A program made the position numbers and the translations under genes. 64,000 bases of DNA from Paenibacillus sp. LHD-117 (lineage in GTDB: Bacteria > Bacillota > Bacilli > Paenibacillales > Paenibacillaceae): positions 1 to 64,000 of the forward strand of contig NZ_JAVFVT010000033.1 in the NCBI RefSeq assembly GCF_030929555.1, in the 5' to 3' direction. Positions 8,322 through 16,580 of this stretch are shown in pieces. Within the stretch, counting starts at the first letter, position 1; every line of letters begins with the position of its first letter. The notes below the pieces were generated by a model that saw only the letters and a program-made list of their open reading frames with translations, made no database searches and had not been told where the DNA came from.

Positions 8322-8355
8322 CCGTCAGGGCAGCAGCTGCCTTGACGGTTTTTTT
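8322..8355 (+). terminator. terminator of the tRNA-Ser transcript
   Basis: CCGTCA/TGACGG encloses GGCA-GCAGC-TGCC, followed by seven T residues. Confidence 0.88.
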
Positions 8356-8421
8356 GCGTCCTCGCGCAGAATAAAAGAAGGCTTTCCTTCGCATCTTAAG
8401 CTTGTGGAGGTGCTATCAGTG

Positions 8422-8769
8422 ATGGCCAAATCAGATGAGCTTCGTATCGATCCGCAGCAGCTTGCGGAGGCATGGCATCGCACGCTTCCGGAGACCATGA
8501 ACGCCTCCGACCGATGCGACGTGCAGAAGGACGAATCGGACCCTGACGCTCTGCGAGTGACGATTCATTCGGCAGGGCATCAGATGTATGAGTTTGATTT
8601 TAAAGTAACGTATGTGGATAGCCGGGAAGTGGCCGTGGAATTGATCGACGTGGAGAAGGATAATGTCGCGATCGACGAGCGGACGGATCCGATTCAGCAG
8701 CTTATCCATGATTATAAGCGGCATATTCATGAATGCGCTCAGGCGTTGCAGTCGCTAACACACGCATAG
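8422..8769 (+). CDS. small protein of unknown function
   Basis: The protein has 115 residues, is acidic and soluble, and has no signal peptide or membrane segment. The middle part (about residues 40-75, DALRVTIHSAGHQMYEFDFKV) reads as two beta strands, and the C terminus is helical with several histidines. GTGGAGGTG at 8404-8412 serves as ribosome binding site for ATG 8422 or the overlapping GTG 8419; the frame is open upstream to 8272 but would run through the tRNA-like repeat. I do not recognise the family. Two further small hydrophilic genes follow closely. Confidence 0.6.
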   Translation: MAKSDELRIDPQQLAEAWHRTLPETMNASDRCDVQKDESDPDALRVTIHSAGHQMYEFDFKVTYVDSREVAVELIDVEKDNVAIDERTDPIQQLIHDYKRHIHECAQALQSLTHA

Positions 8770-8781
8770 GAGTGAAGGGAC

Positions 8782-8958
8782 ATGACCAAAGCGAAAGGCT
8801 CTGCGGATAAAAACCTGTCGAACGTCGTTGAAGCGTTGGATGTGGAGCCGGTAAACAGCCATCATGCGCAGCAACTGCAGCAGGACAAAAACGACCGCCG
8901 ACATAAGGACTCGCTCAATTTCGACCAACCGTCGGATTTGGAGCATCAGCGAAGTTAA
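8782..8958 (+). CDS. very small hydrophilic protein of unknown function
   Basis: A 58-residue protein starting MTKAKGSADKNL and ending SDLEHQRS, very rich in charged and amide residues, with no hydrophobic core. GGAGTGAAGGGA just before the ATG is a good ribosome binding site, and the gene lies 12 bases after the preceding stop. Composition resembles small spore or biofilm-associated proteins of bacilli, but no family is recognised. Confidence 0.5.
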   Translation: MTKAKGSADKNLSNVVEALDVEPVNSHHAQQLQQDKNDRRHKDSLNFDQPSDLEHQRS

Positions 8959-8976
8959 TTTTGGGAGGAAGCAGCG

Positions 8977-9132
8977 ATGTCAAAACCAGAAAGATATCCG
9001 GTACCGGATAGCGTACCCCATAATCAGAAAAATCGTCAGGATCGCGATGGGAACGGCGTGCAAGCGCCTTTGTCAGGCTCCAAGAAGACGAAGCAGCATA
9101 ATCATGTAAGCCATAACAACCGGCAAGGGTAG
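8977..9132 (+). CDS. small acid-soluble spore protein P-like (SspP family)
   Basis: The 51-residue protein is hydrophilic. Its C-terminal half, APLSGSKKTKQHNHVSHN, closely follows the SspP signature of Bacillus (PLSGSKKVKNRNH as I recall it). SspP-type proteins are minor components packed in the spore core. TTGGGAGGAAG precedes the ATG. It ends the three-gene run and is followed by a terminator, so one spore-stage transcript is plausible, although no sigma-G promoter was identified. Confidence 0.6.
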   Translation: MSKPERYPVPDSVPHNQKNRQDRDGNGVQAPLSGSKKTKQHNHVSHNNRQG

Positions 9133-9150
9133 TAGGCGGCTAAAAGGCGA

Positions 9151-9187
9151 AAGCCCGGTTCAGCAAACGATGCTGGATCGGGCTTTG
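9151..9187 (+). terminator. terminator of the small-gene run
   Basis: A 15-bp stem, AAGCCCGGTTCAGCA with TGCTGGATCGGGCTT (one mismatch region), ends in TTGCTT. Confidence 0.75.
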
Positions 9188-9330
9188 CTTATGCGCGGGC
9201 TTCGCGCTCCAGGATGATTAACGCGCGGTGGAACAATCTGCTGACGAACCGATTCGGCTTGTCTACTTCTAATGCTCCTAAATTTCGTATAAAATGGAGG
9301 TGCTGACAAAAAAATAAATGGAGGGGAATC

Positions 9331-10389
9331 ATGAAACAAGCTGGGCGTTTGGGGTTTATCGCACTTATTTTACTTACGCTAATCATTGCCGGATGTACGA
9401 ACAATACGCCGCCGAAAGCGGCGCTGCAGGAAGCCATGATGAAGACAATGGAGGCGGACTCCTATAAGCTGGCCATGAACATTCAGCTTGACGAGCTGGA
9501 ATTGCCTGCGGTACCGGAGGCCGAAGCGAGCGGTCTGCCGATGGCAAGCCTGACTGGCATGTTCCAAGACGCGATCATTAACGTGGATGCGGTCTATGCG
9601 AAGGATCCAATGCGCATGGATATGAATATGGAGCTCGTATTGCCGGGAATGATGGAGATGAAGGTTGCCATTCCGATGATCATGACCAAAGATATGCTGT
9701 ACGTGAAGCCGCCGGAAATCCCGATGCTTCCGCTGCCGGAAGAAACAAAAGGGAAGTACGTCGCGATCGATCTGAAGGAGCTTGCCAAGCAGCAAGGCGC
9801 GGAGCTGAACATTGATCCGGGCGCGCAGCAGAAGCTTGCTCAGGAGCTGTCCAAGGCGGTCCTGGAGCATTTTGACGAGAAAACGTACTTCAGTGAAGTG
9901 AAGGCCGCCGATGCAGGCTTGCCGGAAGGCATGAAGGCCGATCAAATCGTGAAGTTCGCCATTACCGAGGAGAACTATCCGCAGACGGTGGAGACGATCG
10001 TGAACGACGTTCTGCCGCAAGTGCTGGACATTCTGCTCGCGAACGAAGCCTACCTGGAGGCGCTGCAGGTGCAGAAGGCCGATCTGGAGAAGGCGAAGGC
10101 GGACTGGGAGACCAACAAGACGGAGCTGCTTAACGTCCTGCAAAATGACCTGAAAGTGAACGCGCTCGAGATGACGGGCGCGATCAAGGACAAATACATG
10201 GTGTATCAGAGTGGGAAGCTTGGTCTTGAAATGACAGATGCGGAAAGCGGTCAGAAGACAAAGCTTGGCGTCTCGTTCTCGGGGGAATATTCGGAGATCG
10301 GCAAGTCGCCGGCGTTCGAGGAGCTGCCGACGGATACCATAACGCTGGAACAATTGATGGGCTTGTTCAGCGCCCCTGCGGGCATGTAA
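9331..10389 (+). CDS. lipoprotein with DUF6612-like layout, function unknown
   Basis: The 352-residue protein has a signal peptide and lipobox LIIAGC (Cys22), so it is expected on the outer face of the membrane. The mature part alternates amphipathic beta strands and helices, with repeated methionine-rich segments (for example MDMNMELVLPGMMEMKVAIPM) and a lysine- and glutamate-rich helix near residues 235-270. This layout resembles LolA/LppX-like lipoproteins of Firmicutes, but that is an inference from secondary-structure pattern only. GGAGGGGAATC precedes the start. It is transcribed alone. Confidence 0.65.
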   Translation: MKQAGRLGFIALILLTLIIAGCTNNTPPKAALQEAMMKTMEADSYKLAMNIQLDELELPAVPEAEASGLPMASLTGMFQDAIINVDAVYAKDPMRMDMNMELVLPGMMEMKVAIPMIMTKDMLYVKPPEIPMLPLPEETKGKYVAIDLKELAKQQGAELNIDPGAQQKLAQELSKAVLEHFDEKTYFSEVKAADAGLPEGMKADQIVKFAITEENYPQTVETIVNDVLPQVLDILLANEAYLEALQVQKADLEKAKADWETNKTELLNVLQNDLKVNALEMTGAIKDKYMVYQSGKLGLEMTDAESGQKTKLGVSFSGEYSEIGKSPAFEELPTDTITLEQLMGLFSAPAGM

Positions 10390-10415
10390 TCCACGAGAGG
10401 TAGCGAATCGATTAC

Positions 10416-10462
10416 AAACAACACCCCCGCCGTGCAGCAGTTGCTGCGCGGCGGGGTTGTTT
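10416..10462. terminator. bidirectional terminator
   Basis: AAACAAC with GTTGTTT and CCCCGCCG with CGGCGGGG form a long stem with A-rich and T-rich flanks, between convergent genes. Confidence 0.85.
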
Positions 10463-10494
10463 GCGTTTGAAAGCCTGCGGAGCAGGGCGGGTGG

Positions 10495-11259
10495 TTAAGC
10501 GACAATCATGGATTGTTTTAATAGTTCTTTCATCATCTGGGCGGCCTTCACCTTCACGTCTAGGCAAGGCGAAATATCGAGGCTGTATCGCCCGGCGCGG
10601 ATCAGTGCCCGCAGCTCCTCCGCCGTCTCGCAGCGCTCGTGCAGCCGATTAATCACGCTGCCGAACTGCAGCGGCTGATGCGAATCGCTGCCGGCCGTGA
10701 CGGGCAGGCCAAGCGCGCTCGCCAGCTCCCTTACTTCATCGGCCATACCGTTGCCATATTCGTACAGATCCTTGGCGTTGACGTCGAAGCTGTCCAATCG
10801 GCGGAGCAGCTCCGGCGCATGATGCGTAAGCGGCGTGCTCTCACGCTTCGGATGGGCGCCGATGCGAAGCAGAGGCATGCCTTCGGTACGGTCCAGCAGC
10901 TCGGCGAGGGGGATGAAACGGTCTTTCTCTACGTGGTCCTCCAGCCCGAAGCGAAGCGAACGGATGAGCTCGCGGTTGCCGATCATGAGAATATGTCCGC
11001 GATCCCGCACGTCGATTTCCATGCCGCTGAATACTTTAAGCCCCTCCACGAGGTAGTAGTCCCCTTGATAATCGAAGCTGGCGTCGAGCTGATCCAACAT
11101 ATCGAAGAAGTTTCGCGTATTAAAATGCTCCGTCAGCGCAACGGCATCAAGACGGTTGTCCTTCGCTTCCCGCACCATCGACAGGAAGTAGTCGAGCGAG
11201 AACTCGGTTTTTTTGGATAACTTGCCGTGAGTATGCAGATCGATGTTCATTGTCATCAT
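10495..11259 (-). CDS. PHP-domain metal-dependent phosphoesterase-like protein
   Basis: The 254-residue protein has the polymerase and histidinol phosphatase (PHP) fold, a trinuclear-metal hydrolase. Metal ligands are visible in order: DLHTHGK near residue 7, LTEHFN near 42, GMEIDV near 79, GAHPKR near 133 and AGSDSH near 190. Family members hydrolyse small phosphate esters; the substrate here is unknown. It is the last gene of the minus-strand ECF transporter operon, 20 bases after ecfT, which suggests it acts on the imported compound or a derivative. Confidence 0.75.
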   Translation of the reverse strand: MMTMNIDLHTHGKLSKKTEFSLDYFLSMVREAKDNRLDAVALTEHFNTRNFFDMLDQLDASFDYQGDYYLVEGLKVFSGMEIDVRDRGHILMIGNRELIRSLRFGLEDHVEKDRFIPLAELLDRTEGMPLLRIGAHPKRESTPLTHHAPELLRRLDSFDVNAKDLYEYGNGMADEVRELASALGLPVTAGSDSHQPLQFGSVINRLHERCETAEELRALIRAGRYSLDISPCLDVKVKAAQMMKELLKQSMIVA

Positions 11260-11279
11260 GTCAGGCTCTCCGTTTCTGT

Positions 11280-12110
11280 TTATTGGATCGTGAAATAATG
11301 TCCGAGCACAAACAATCCGGCCATGTAATGAACGGTAAACCCGAGGAACGCGTAGTCGGATGCGGTCACCCGCAAATAGGCGAGCTTGAGTCGTTTCGCC
11401 TCTTGGCTGACGAGCGAATACGTGAATCCGCGGACCTCAAGCGCTTCAACTGTCGTCCGCGTCCGTTTCGCCGTATTGAGGATGAGTGGATAGAAGGCGA
11501 TGATGGACAGCCGAATCATGTACAAGATCGAACGCCAGCGCAGAAAACCTTTGTTCTCCGGCGACTTGCCTCTAAGACGATAGGAATGGATCAAGTTGTG
11601 ATACTCCTCGATCAGAATCGGCAGCATCCGGTAGCCGTAGGAGACGCCGAAGCTGAATTGCGCGGGCATGCCGAGGCTCAGCATCGCGTCGCTCAGCTTC
11701 TCGGGATCCATGCTAGAGAAGACGGCGACGCTGGCGAGCGTGATGACGAGAATTTTCATCGTCAAAGCGAGCATGGAGAACACGCCTCCCAGACTGCCGC
11801 CGAACAAGAGCGAGGTCAGCACGATATACATCGTTTCGCTGAGCAGGCCGATGCCCATAATGATGAGCACGAGCGGGCTTACTTTGGAAGAGAGAGTGAG
11901 TACGATCATCGGCAGAAGCATCCCGAGCAGGATGACCTTATTGTGGATGAACCATGGCGCGACGGCGAAGAAGCTGTACCAAAGGATCAGCATGCGCGGA
12001 TCGAAGCGGGACAGGAAGGTGGACTGGCGGCCGAAGGCGGTCCGCATCAGCTCCAGCTTCACTTGCTCGACGCTGAGCTTATCGAGCATCGATCGTTTTA
12101 AGGCTTCCAT
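11280..12110 (-). CDS. ECF transporter transmembrane component (EcfT/CbiQ/YkoC type)
   Basis: EcfT is the membrane coupling subunit that links the two ATPase domains to a substrate-binding S component. The 276-residue protein has about five hydrophobic segments and the cytoplasmic coupling motifs in the second half, SYRLRGKS and EALEVRGF, which are the Ala-Arg-Gly-type signatures of the family. The start at 12110 follows AAGGAGAG and overlaps the end of the ATPase gene by 32 bases, which indicates translational coupling. Order S component, double ATPase, EcfT equals ykoE-ykoD-ykoC in Bacillus. Confidence 0.85.
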   Translation of the reverse strand: MEALKRSMLDKLSVEQVKLELMRTAFGRQSTFLSRFDPRMLILWYSFFAVAPWFIHNKVILLGMLLPMIVLTLSSKVSPLVLIIMGIGLLSETMYIVLTSLLFGGSLGGVFSMLALTMKILVITLASVAVFSSMDPEKLSDAMLSLGMPAQFSFGVSYGYRMLPILIEEYHNLIHSYRLRGKSPENKGFLRWRSILYMIRLSIIAFYPLILNTAKRTRTTVEALEVRGFTYSLVSQEAKRLKLAYLRVTASDYAFLGFTVHYMAGLFVLGHYFTIQ

Positions 12111-13947
12111 ACGGCAACTCTCCTTTCCATGCATCGGTTGGTTTGGCGCTCGATGCCCGCATTGGCGATAAACAGTCGACGAACTGATCGACGGAGAGCG
12201 GCACCGGATGTATGCCGAGCTCGCAAGCCAATGTCGTAATCTGCGGCGGGACAAGCCCGGCTCGCTGAAGCAACGCGGAATTTCCAAATAACGTCTGCGG
12301 GTCCGCGTCCATGATGACGGTGCCTTGATGCAGCACGATGACGCGAGTCGCCCATTCCGCGACAAGCTGCATATCATGCGTCGCAATGACGCTAAGCTTG
12401 ACGCGGCCTTGAAGCTCCGTCAGCATTGCGCCGAGCTCTCTGCGGCTGGCAGCGTCCAGGCTGGCGGTCGGCTCGTCGAGCAGCATCACCTCTGGCAGCA
12501 TCGCAAGGCCGATCGCAAGCGTCGCGCGGCGCTGCTGTCCGCCACTGAGGAGGCGGCCGTCCCTCTCTTGCAGGCCGGTTAGGCGCATGCGCGACATGAT
12601 TTCGTCAATGAATGTCGGGTCATTTAGCGACTTCCGCGCTTTCAAAAAATATTCCACGTCCTTGCGGACGGTATCTTCAATAAACATTTCCTCCGGATTC
12701 TGGTGAATATAGGCCACGAAGTCCGCGAGTTTCTCCGGCGTAACTCGGGCCGTGGGATGGCCGCACACCGTTAATTGCCCTTCATTCGGCTTGCGAAGCC
12801 CGGAGATGAGCCGCAGCAGCGTCGACTTGCCGGCGCCGTTGTTGCCGACGAGGGCCACGCGGTCGCCAACATTTAGCTGCAGCGATAATTGGCGGATGAC
12901 AGGATGCCGCTCTCTCGTAATGGTTTTGTAGCCGTAAGAGACGTTGTCGATCTGGACAAGCGCATGGCTGGTCTTATCGGGATTGCTATCGTCGTCGGCG
13001 GTCGGCGGGTTGTCGTGAGGCTCTTCCTCGCTGATAATCCTAAGCCGAACATTCGCATCGAAGCGTGCCTTGTGCTGGCGGAAGTAGTCGACGCCTTCCC
13101 GAAGCGTGACGGGGTGAAGCCGAGCTTGCGGATTTACGGCATACGCGGCCAGCGTGACCTGCGGTGGCAGGATATGGAGCGCGGCCAGCTCCTCCACGGC
13201 GGACAACGATTCGCTTACGGGCTTCATCCATCTGACTTCGCCGCCGTCCATAAGGACGACTTTGCTGCAATAATCGGCGATGAACTCGGTATGATGTTCG
13301 ATGACGATAATCGTTTTGCCGTGGCGTTCGTTCAGCAGCTTCAGCTTCTCATAGATCAGGCGCGCGTGGTAAGGATCCAGCTGCGCGACGGGTTCGTCGA
13401 CGATCAGGATGTCCGGATCCAGCGACATTGCGCCGGCCAATGCCGTGAGATGTTTCTGACCGCCGCTCAGCTGCCAGATCCACTGGTGTTTCAAATGTTC
13501 GAGCCCTAGCATGGCCAAAGCTCTCTCGCCGCGATCCTTGTAATCCGGATAACCGAAGTTGAGGGGAGCGAAGATCGCTTCGTCGTAGACGGTCGGGCGG
13601 ACCAGCTGATTCTCGAAATCCTGGAAGACGTAAGAGACCTTCCTCGACAACGTTGAGACGGATTCCATGCCTGCCGATAACCCGGCAACTTCGATATCGC
13701 CTTCCAGGTCGCCTACGTAATAGTGGGGGATGAGGCCGTTCAACGTTTTGCACAGGGTAGACTTGCCGCTCCCGTTCGTGCCCGCGATTGCAATGAATTC
13801 CCCTGCCTCGATCGCGAGATTCACGTTCCGCAAGGAAGGATTCTCCGCACCCGGGTAACGGAAGCTTACATTCCGCAAACGGATGATGGGAGCCGCCGCC
13901 GGCGGCTCCTCCGTCGCAAACATTTGCCGATCCGGTGATTCGATCAT
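12079..13947 (-). CDS. ECF transporter ATPase with two fused ABC domains (YkoD type)
   Basis: The 622-residue protein contains two complete ABC ATPase domains in tandem, about residues 20-260 and 340-570. Domain 1 has Walker A GTNGSGKST, signature LSGGQKHL and Walker B LIVDEPVAQLD. Domain 2 has GNNGAGKST, LSGGQQRR and MLLDEPTASLD. Both look catalytically intact. Fused pairs of this kind energise ECF vitamin transporters. The gene overlaps the S-component gene by four bases and ecfT by 32, so the three subunits are translated together. Confidence 0.88.
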   Translation of the reverse strand: MIESPDRQMFATEEPPAAAPIIRLRNVSFRYPGAENPSLRNVNLAIEAGEFIAIAGTNGSGKSTLCKTLNGLIPHYYVGDLEGDIEVAGLSAGMESVSTLSRKVSYVFQDFENQLVRPTVYDEAIFAPLNFGYPDYKDRGERALAMLGLEHLKHQWIWQLSGGQKHLTALAGAMSLDPDILIVDEPVAQLDPYHARLIYEKLKLLNERHGKTIIVIEHHTEFIADYCSKVVLMDGGEVRWMKPVSESLSAVEELAALHILPPQVTLAAYAVNPQARLHPVTLREGVDYFRQHKARFDANVRLRIISEEEPHDNPPTADDDSNPDKTSHALVQIDNVSYGYKTITRERHPVIRQLSLQLNVGDRVALVGNNGAGKSTLLRLISGLRKPNEGQLTVCGHPTARVTPEKLADFVAYIHQNPEEMFIEDTVRKDVEYFLKARKSLNDPTFIDEIMSRMRLTGLQERDGRLLSGGQQRRATLAIGLAMLPEVMLLDEPTASLDAASRRELGAMLTELQGRVKLSVIATHDMQLVAEWATRVIVLHQGTVIMDADPQTLFGNSALLQRAGLVPPQITTLACELGIHPVPLSVDQFVDCLSPMRASSAKPTDAWKGELPYGSLKTIDAR

Positions 13948-14825
13948 TGCTTCACGTCCCGGGGGGCGGAGACGGCTTGCTTCTTGCCGCGCGTCATGGC
14001 GATCAAGGTGACGACGAACACGAGCAGTGCCGCCCCGATGGATACCCAGATGAAACCTCCGCCGAATTGCTCTAAGAACTCCGGCTCCCAGACGGCGAAG
14101 TTGATGTCGGATTCCGACATGAATTCCGCGGCGGTGGCCAAAGCCATGAGCAGGATGACCGTGATGACGAGCCGCGGACGCAGCACCTCTCCGAACTTGA
14201 TGGGGATGCGGCCGTCTCGAGGCTTCATGCCGAGAAGCGGCTCGATTTTACCATAAAGGCGCGGTACGAGATACAGAACAGGCAGAAGGGAGAAGAAAAC
14301 GCCCGTTATGGCCATCGCGTTCAGGAAGCCGATGCCTTCGATGAGCAGGATGCTCTCCGGAATGCCGGGCAGCGTCTCGAGATCTTCGATGCCGACCCAC
14401 ACTTTGCCCATATCGACGAGAGCGCCCAGCAGCTGGCAGATGCCGACCGCTGCGAATGAAGCGATGGCAAGCTGCTTCCGGTTGCACGGATCGCTGACCA
14501 GCATTCCGGCTATGTACATGCCAAGCGTGAACACGATGAATTTCTCCAGCTCGCCCAGACCGCCGAACTGTCCAAGCAGCAGCTCGCCGAAGATGACTTC
14601 GCCGAAGGAGGCGCCGATCGCGGCATAGAGCGGGTGGAATAGGATGCAGAGCGTGAGGGGGATGAAAGCAAAATACTCCACTTTGAGCTCGATCGGTCCC
14701 ACTTGAATGGAAGGGATAAGCTCGGAGAACATGTTGGAGATGCCGTATAGCGACATCGACAAGATGAACACCATCAGTTTCTGGGATTGCGTAAGTTCGT
14801 ATCGGCGCTTCTGCGCAGAAAGCAT
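13944..14825 (-). CDS. probable ECF transporter S component, unusually long
   Basis: The 293-residue protein is very hydrophobic, with about six predicted membrane segments in the first 215 residues, then a polar stretch and one more segment near residues 265-285. Position as first gene before the ATPase and EcfT genes implies the substrate-binding S component. S components are usually 170-220 residues, so the extra C-terminal segment is notable. No known S-family signature (ThiT, BioY, RibU, YkoE, CbiM) was recognised, and the leader shows no thiamine, cobalamin or other known riboswitch, so the substrate is open. GGGAGGAAATCC precedes the ATG. Confidence 0.6.
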   Translation of the reverse strand: MLSAQKRRYELTQSQKLMVFILSMSLYGISNMFSELIPSIQVGPIELKVEYFAFIPLTLCILFHPLYAAIGASFGEVIFGELLLGQFGGLGELEKFIVFTLGMYIAGMLVSDPCNRKQLAIASFAAVGICQLLGALVDMGKVWVGIEDLETLPGIPESILLIEGIGFLNAMAITGVFFSLLPVLYLVPRLYGKIEPLLGMKPRDGRIPIKFGEVLRPRLVITVILLMALATAAEFMSESDINFAVWEPEFLEQFGGGFIWVSIGAALLVFVVTLIAMTRGKKQAVSAPRDVKQ

Positions 14826-14835
14826 TGGATTTCCT

Positions 14836-14884
14836 CCCTAATCTAGGTTCACTTCTCCTTCAATATAGGGGTGAACTGTTAGGG
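14836..14884 (-). promoter_or_regulatory. leader hairpin overlapping the S-component ribosome binding site
   Basis: In the minus-strand message CCCTAA and GTTCAC pair with GTGAAC and TTAGGG (plus coordinates 14879-14884/14871-14876 with 14847-14852/14836-14841). The closing TTAGGG runs into the GGAGG of the start site, so the hairpin could hide it. The loop contains a second AAGGAG. It may be a translational switch or a regulator site. Confidence 0.4.
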
Positions 14885-14928
14885 CATCGTTAACGCGATT
14901 TGTGACTATTGTAAATTAAATTGCAAAT

Positions 14929-14954
14929 ATGAAATTATGCAAAATATCTTTCAT
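14929..14954. promoter_or_regulatory. candidate RpiR operator
   Basis: An inverted repeat ATGAAA(14 bases)TTTCAT lies between the divergent ECF operon and the RpiR gene, in an AT-rich stretch where both promoters should be. RpiR regulators usually bind palindromes in such intergenic regions; the link is an inference. Confidence 0.3.
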
Positions 14955-15031
14955 GTCCTTTCATCGCGTGATATACTGGCACCAATCCAGGACGATGGAC
15001 CACGAACGAAAGCGGAGACGGAGGGGGTCGC

Positions 15032-15892
15032 ATGCAGATGACGGGATTTCAATTTCAAATGGACGTAAGCGGCTTATCGAGGAGCCAGCAGGCGATCGCC
15101 AACTATATTGCAGGTGCGCTTCAGCGTATTCCATATTGCACGGATGAAGAGATCGCGGAGAAGGTCGGCGTCAGCACGGCAACCGTGTCCCGATTCTGGC
15201 GCGCGATCGGCTATCAGAACTTAAAGGATTTCAAGAAAGCGTTGCAGCAGGCCGGGCAGAGCGGCCAGGCAACGCCCGCGCGCAAGATGGAGCATATTCT
15301 GAACAAGGTCGAGCATATCGAAGCCGACATCGTGGGCGAATTAATCGAAATCGCATCCTCGAACCTGGCCGAGACGGCGAAGCGGGTTGAGCGAGGTCAA
15401 TTCGTCGGAGCGTCGGAGGCGCTTCACGCCGCGCGGAAGATCTACTTGCATGGCGGAGGGGCAGCTTCTTTCTTGACGGAGCTGCTTGCCTTCCGACTGG
15501 AGCGCATCGGCTTGGAGACGCAGCGGTTGGCGGCGAGCGGTAGCGAACTGCTGGAGGGGCTCATGCACGCGGGATCCGAGGACTGCGTCGTACTCTTCGG
15601 GTTCGTGAAGCGGACGCCGGAGCTGACTGTCCTGCTGGACCATCGGCGGGAAGCGGGGTATCGTACGGTGCTCATCACGGATCTGCTCCTCTCGGATATG
15701 CTGGAGGAGAGCGATTACGTGCTGCAGCTGGATCGGGGCAAGCTGGAGGGTTTCCATTCCATGACGGCCCCGGTAGCGATCGTCGAAGCGTTGACGGTGG
15801 CCGTCACCCAGCGTCGCGGCAGAGAAGGCATGGATAAGCTGGAGAAGCTGCATGCGCTGCGGAAGCGGTATGCGGCGCAGCTGCCGAAGTAG
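15032..15892 (+). CDS. RpiR-family transcriptional regulator with SIS domain
   Basis: The 286-residue protein has an N-terminal RpiR-type helix-turn-helix (about residues 5-80; YCTDEEIAEKVGVSTATVSRFWRAIG region) and a C-terminal sugar isomerase (SIS) domain from about 120, with the phosphosugar-site pattern YLHGGGAAS near residue 140. Family members respond to phosphorylated sugars or amino sugars. GGAGGGGGTCGC precedes the ATG. Its divergent placement from the ECF operon suggests it controls that operon and itself. Confidence 0.85.
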   Translation: MQMTGFQFQMDVSGLSRSQQAIANYIAGALQRIPYCTDEEIAEKVGVSTATVSRFWRAIGYQNLKDFKKALQQAGQSGQATPARKMEHILNKVEHIEADIVGELIEIASSNLAETAKRVERGQFVGASEALHAARKIYLHGGGAASFLTELLAFRLERIGLETQRLAASGSELLEGLMHAGSEDCVVLFGFVKRTPELTVLLDHRREAGYRTVLITDLLLSDMLEESDYVLQLDRGKLEGFHSMTAPVAIVEALTVAVTQRRGREGMDKLEKLHALRKRYAAQLPK

Positions 15893-15931
15893 CGGGCAGG
15901 CTCGGCGGCAAGGCCGTGCGCATAACAGTAG

Positions 15932-15963
15932 AGCAGGCTGTCTCGAACGCGGGACAGCCTGCT
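15932..15963. terminator. bidirectional terminator
   Basis: AGCAGGCTGTC pairs perfectly with GACAGCCTGCT (11 bp), between convergent genes. Confidence 0.8.
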
Positions 15964-15971
15964 TGCGTTGT

Positions 15972-16328
15972 TTATTTGAAGAATCGAATGGTGAGCGGAT
16001 AGCGGTAGAAGCTTCCTTCGTTCGCGCGGACCGAAGCGATGATGACGACGATGAGCCAGAAGATGCCGATGGCGGCTAGCAGGAAGAAGCCGATAATCAC
16101 GAAGCAGAGAATGCCTGCGATGATGCCATAGATGAAGATGCTGATCTGGAAGTTCAGCGATTCCTTGCCATGCGCATCGACGTAAGGCGACTGGTCTTTC
16201 TTGATGAGCCAGATGACGAGCGGACCGAGCACGGAGCCGAGCGGAATGATGAACGTGCTGAACGCTAGCAGGTGGCATAGCATGCCGTAGGTTTTTTCTT
16301 CTTTTGACGGACCGGAATAGTGATGCAT
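15972..16328 (-). CDS. DUF4870-type small membrane protein
   Basis: The 118-residue protein has three hydrophobic segments (about residues 20-42, 60-80 and 80-100). The N terminus EEKTYGMLCHLLAF and the middle GKESLNFQIS match the DUF4870 family, common small membrane proteins without known function. CAAGGAGGAATTCCTG precedes the ATG. It is a single gene. Confidence 0.85.
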   Translation of the reverse strand: MHHYSGPSKEEKTYGMLCHLLAFSTFIIPLGSVLGPLVIWLIKKDQSPYVDAHGKESLNFQISIFIYGIIAGILCFVIIGFFLLAAIGIFWLIVVIIASVRANEGSFYRYPLTIRFFK

Positions 16329-16580
16329 CAGGAATTCCTCCTTGAATCATGGGTTAGGTGCGGCGGCAGTCCCGACAAGCGGAGGCCGACGCCGTGGCTA
16401 CTTCATAATATATGCGACGGGATAATCATGAAAGTCCTAAACATAGGCCAGAGTAGTTCAAAAGTTCCGTTTCTTGAAATTGGATACAAAGTCCCACTAA
16501 CAAAGCGCAATTATCTTTTATAATAGATTCAAATAGTTCGACATTTTCCTACATAATCCTTGAAAAGGTGATGATAACCT

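Noticed and set aside
14826..15031. Thiamine or cobalamin riboswitch for the ECF operon
   Set aside because: No CTGAGA/ACCTGATC or B12-box motifs were found; only a simple hairpin is visible.
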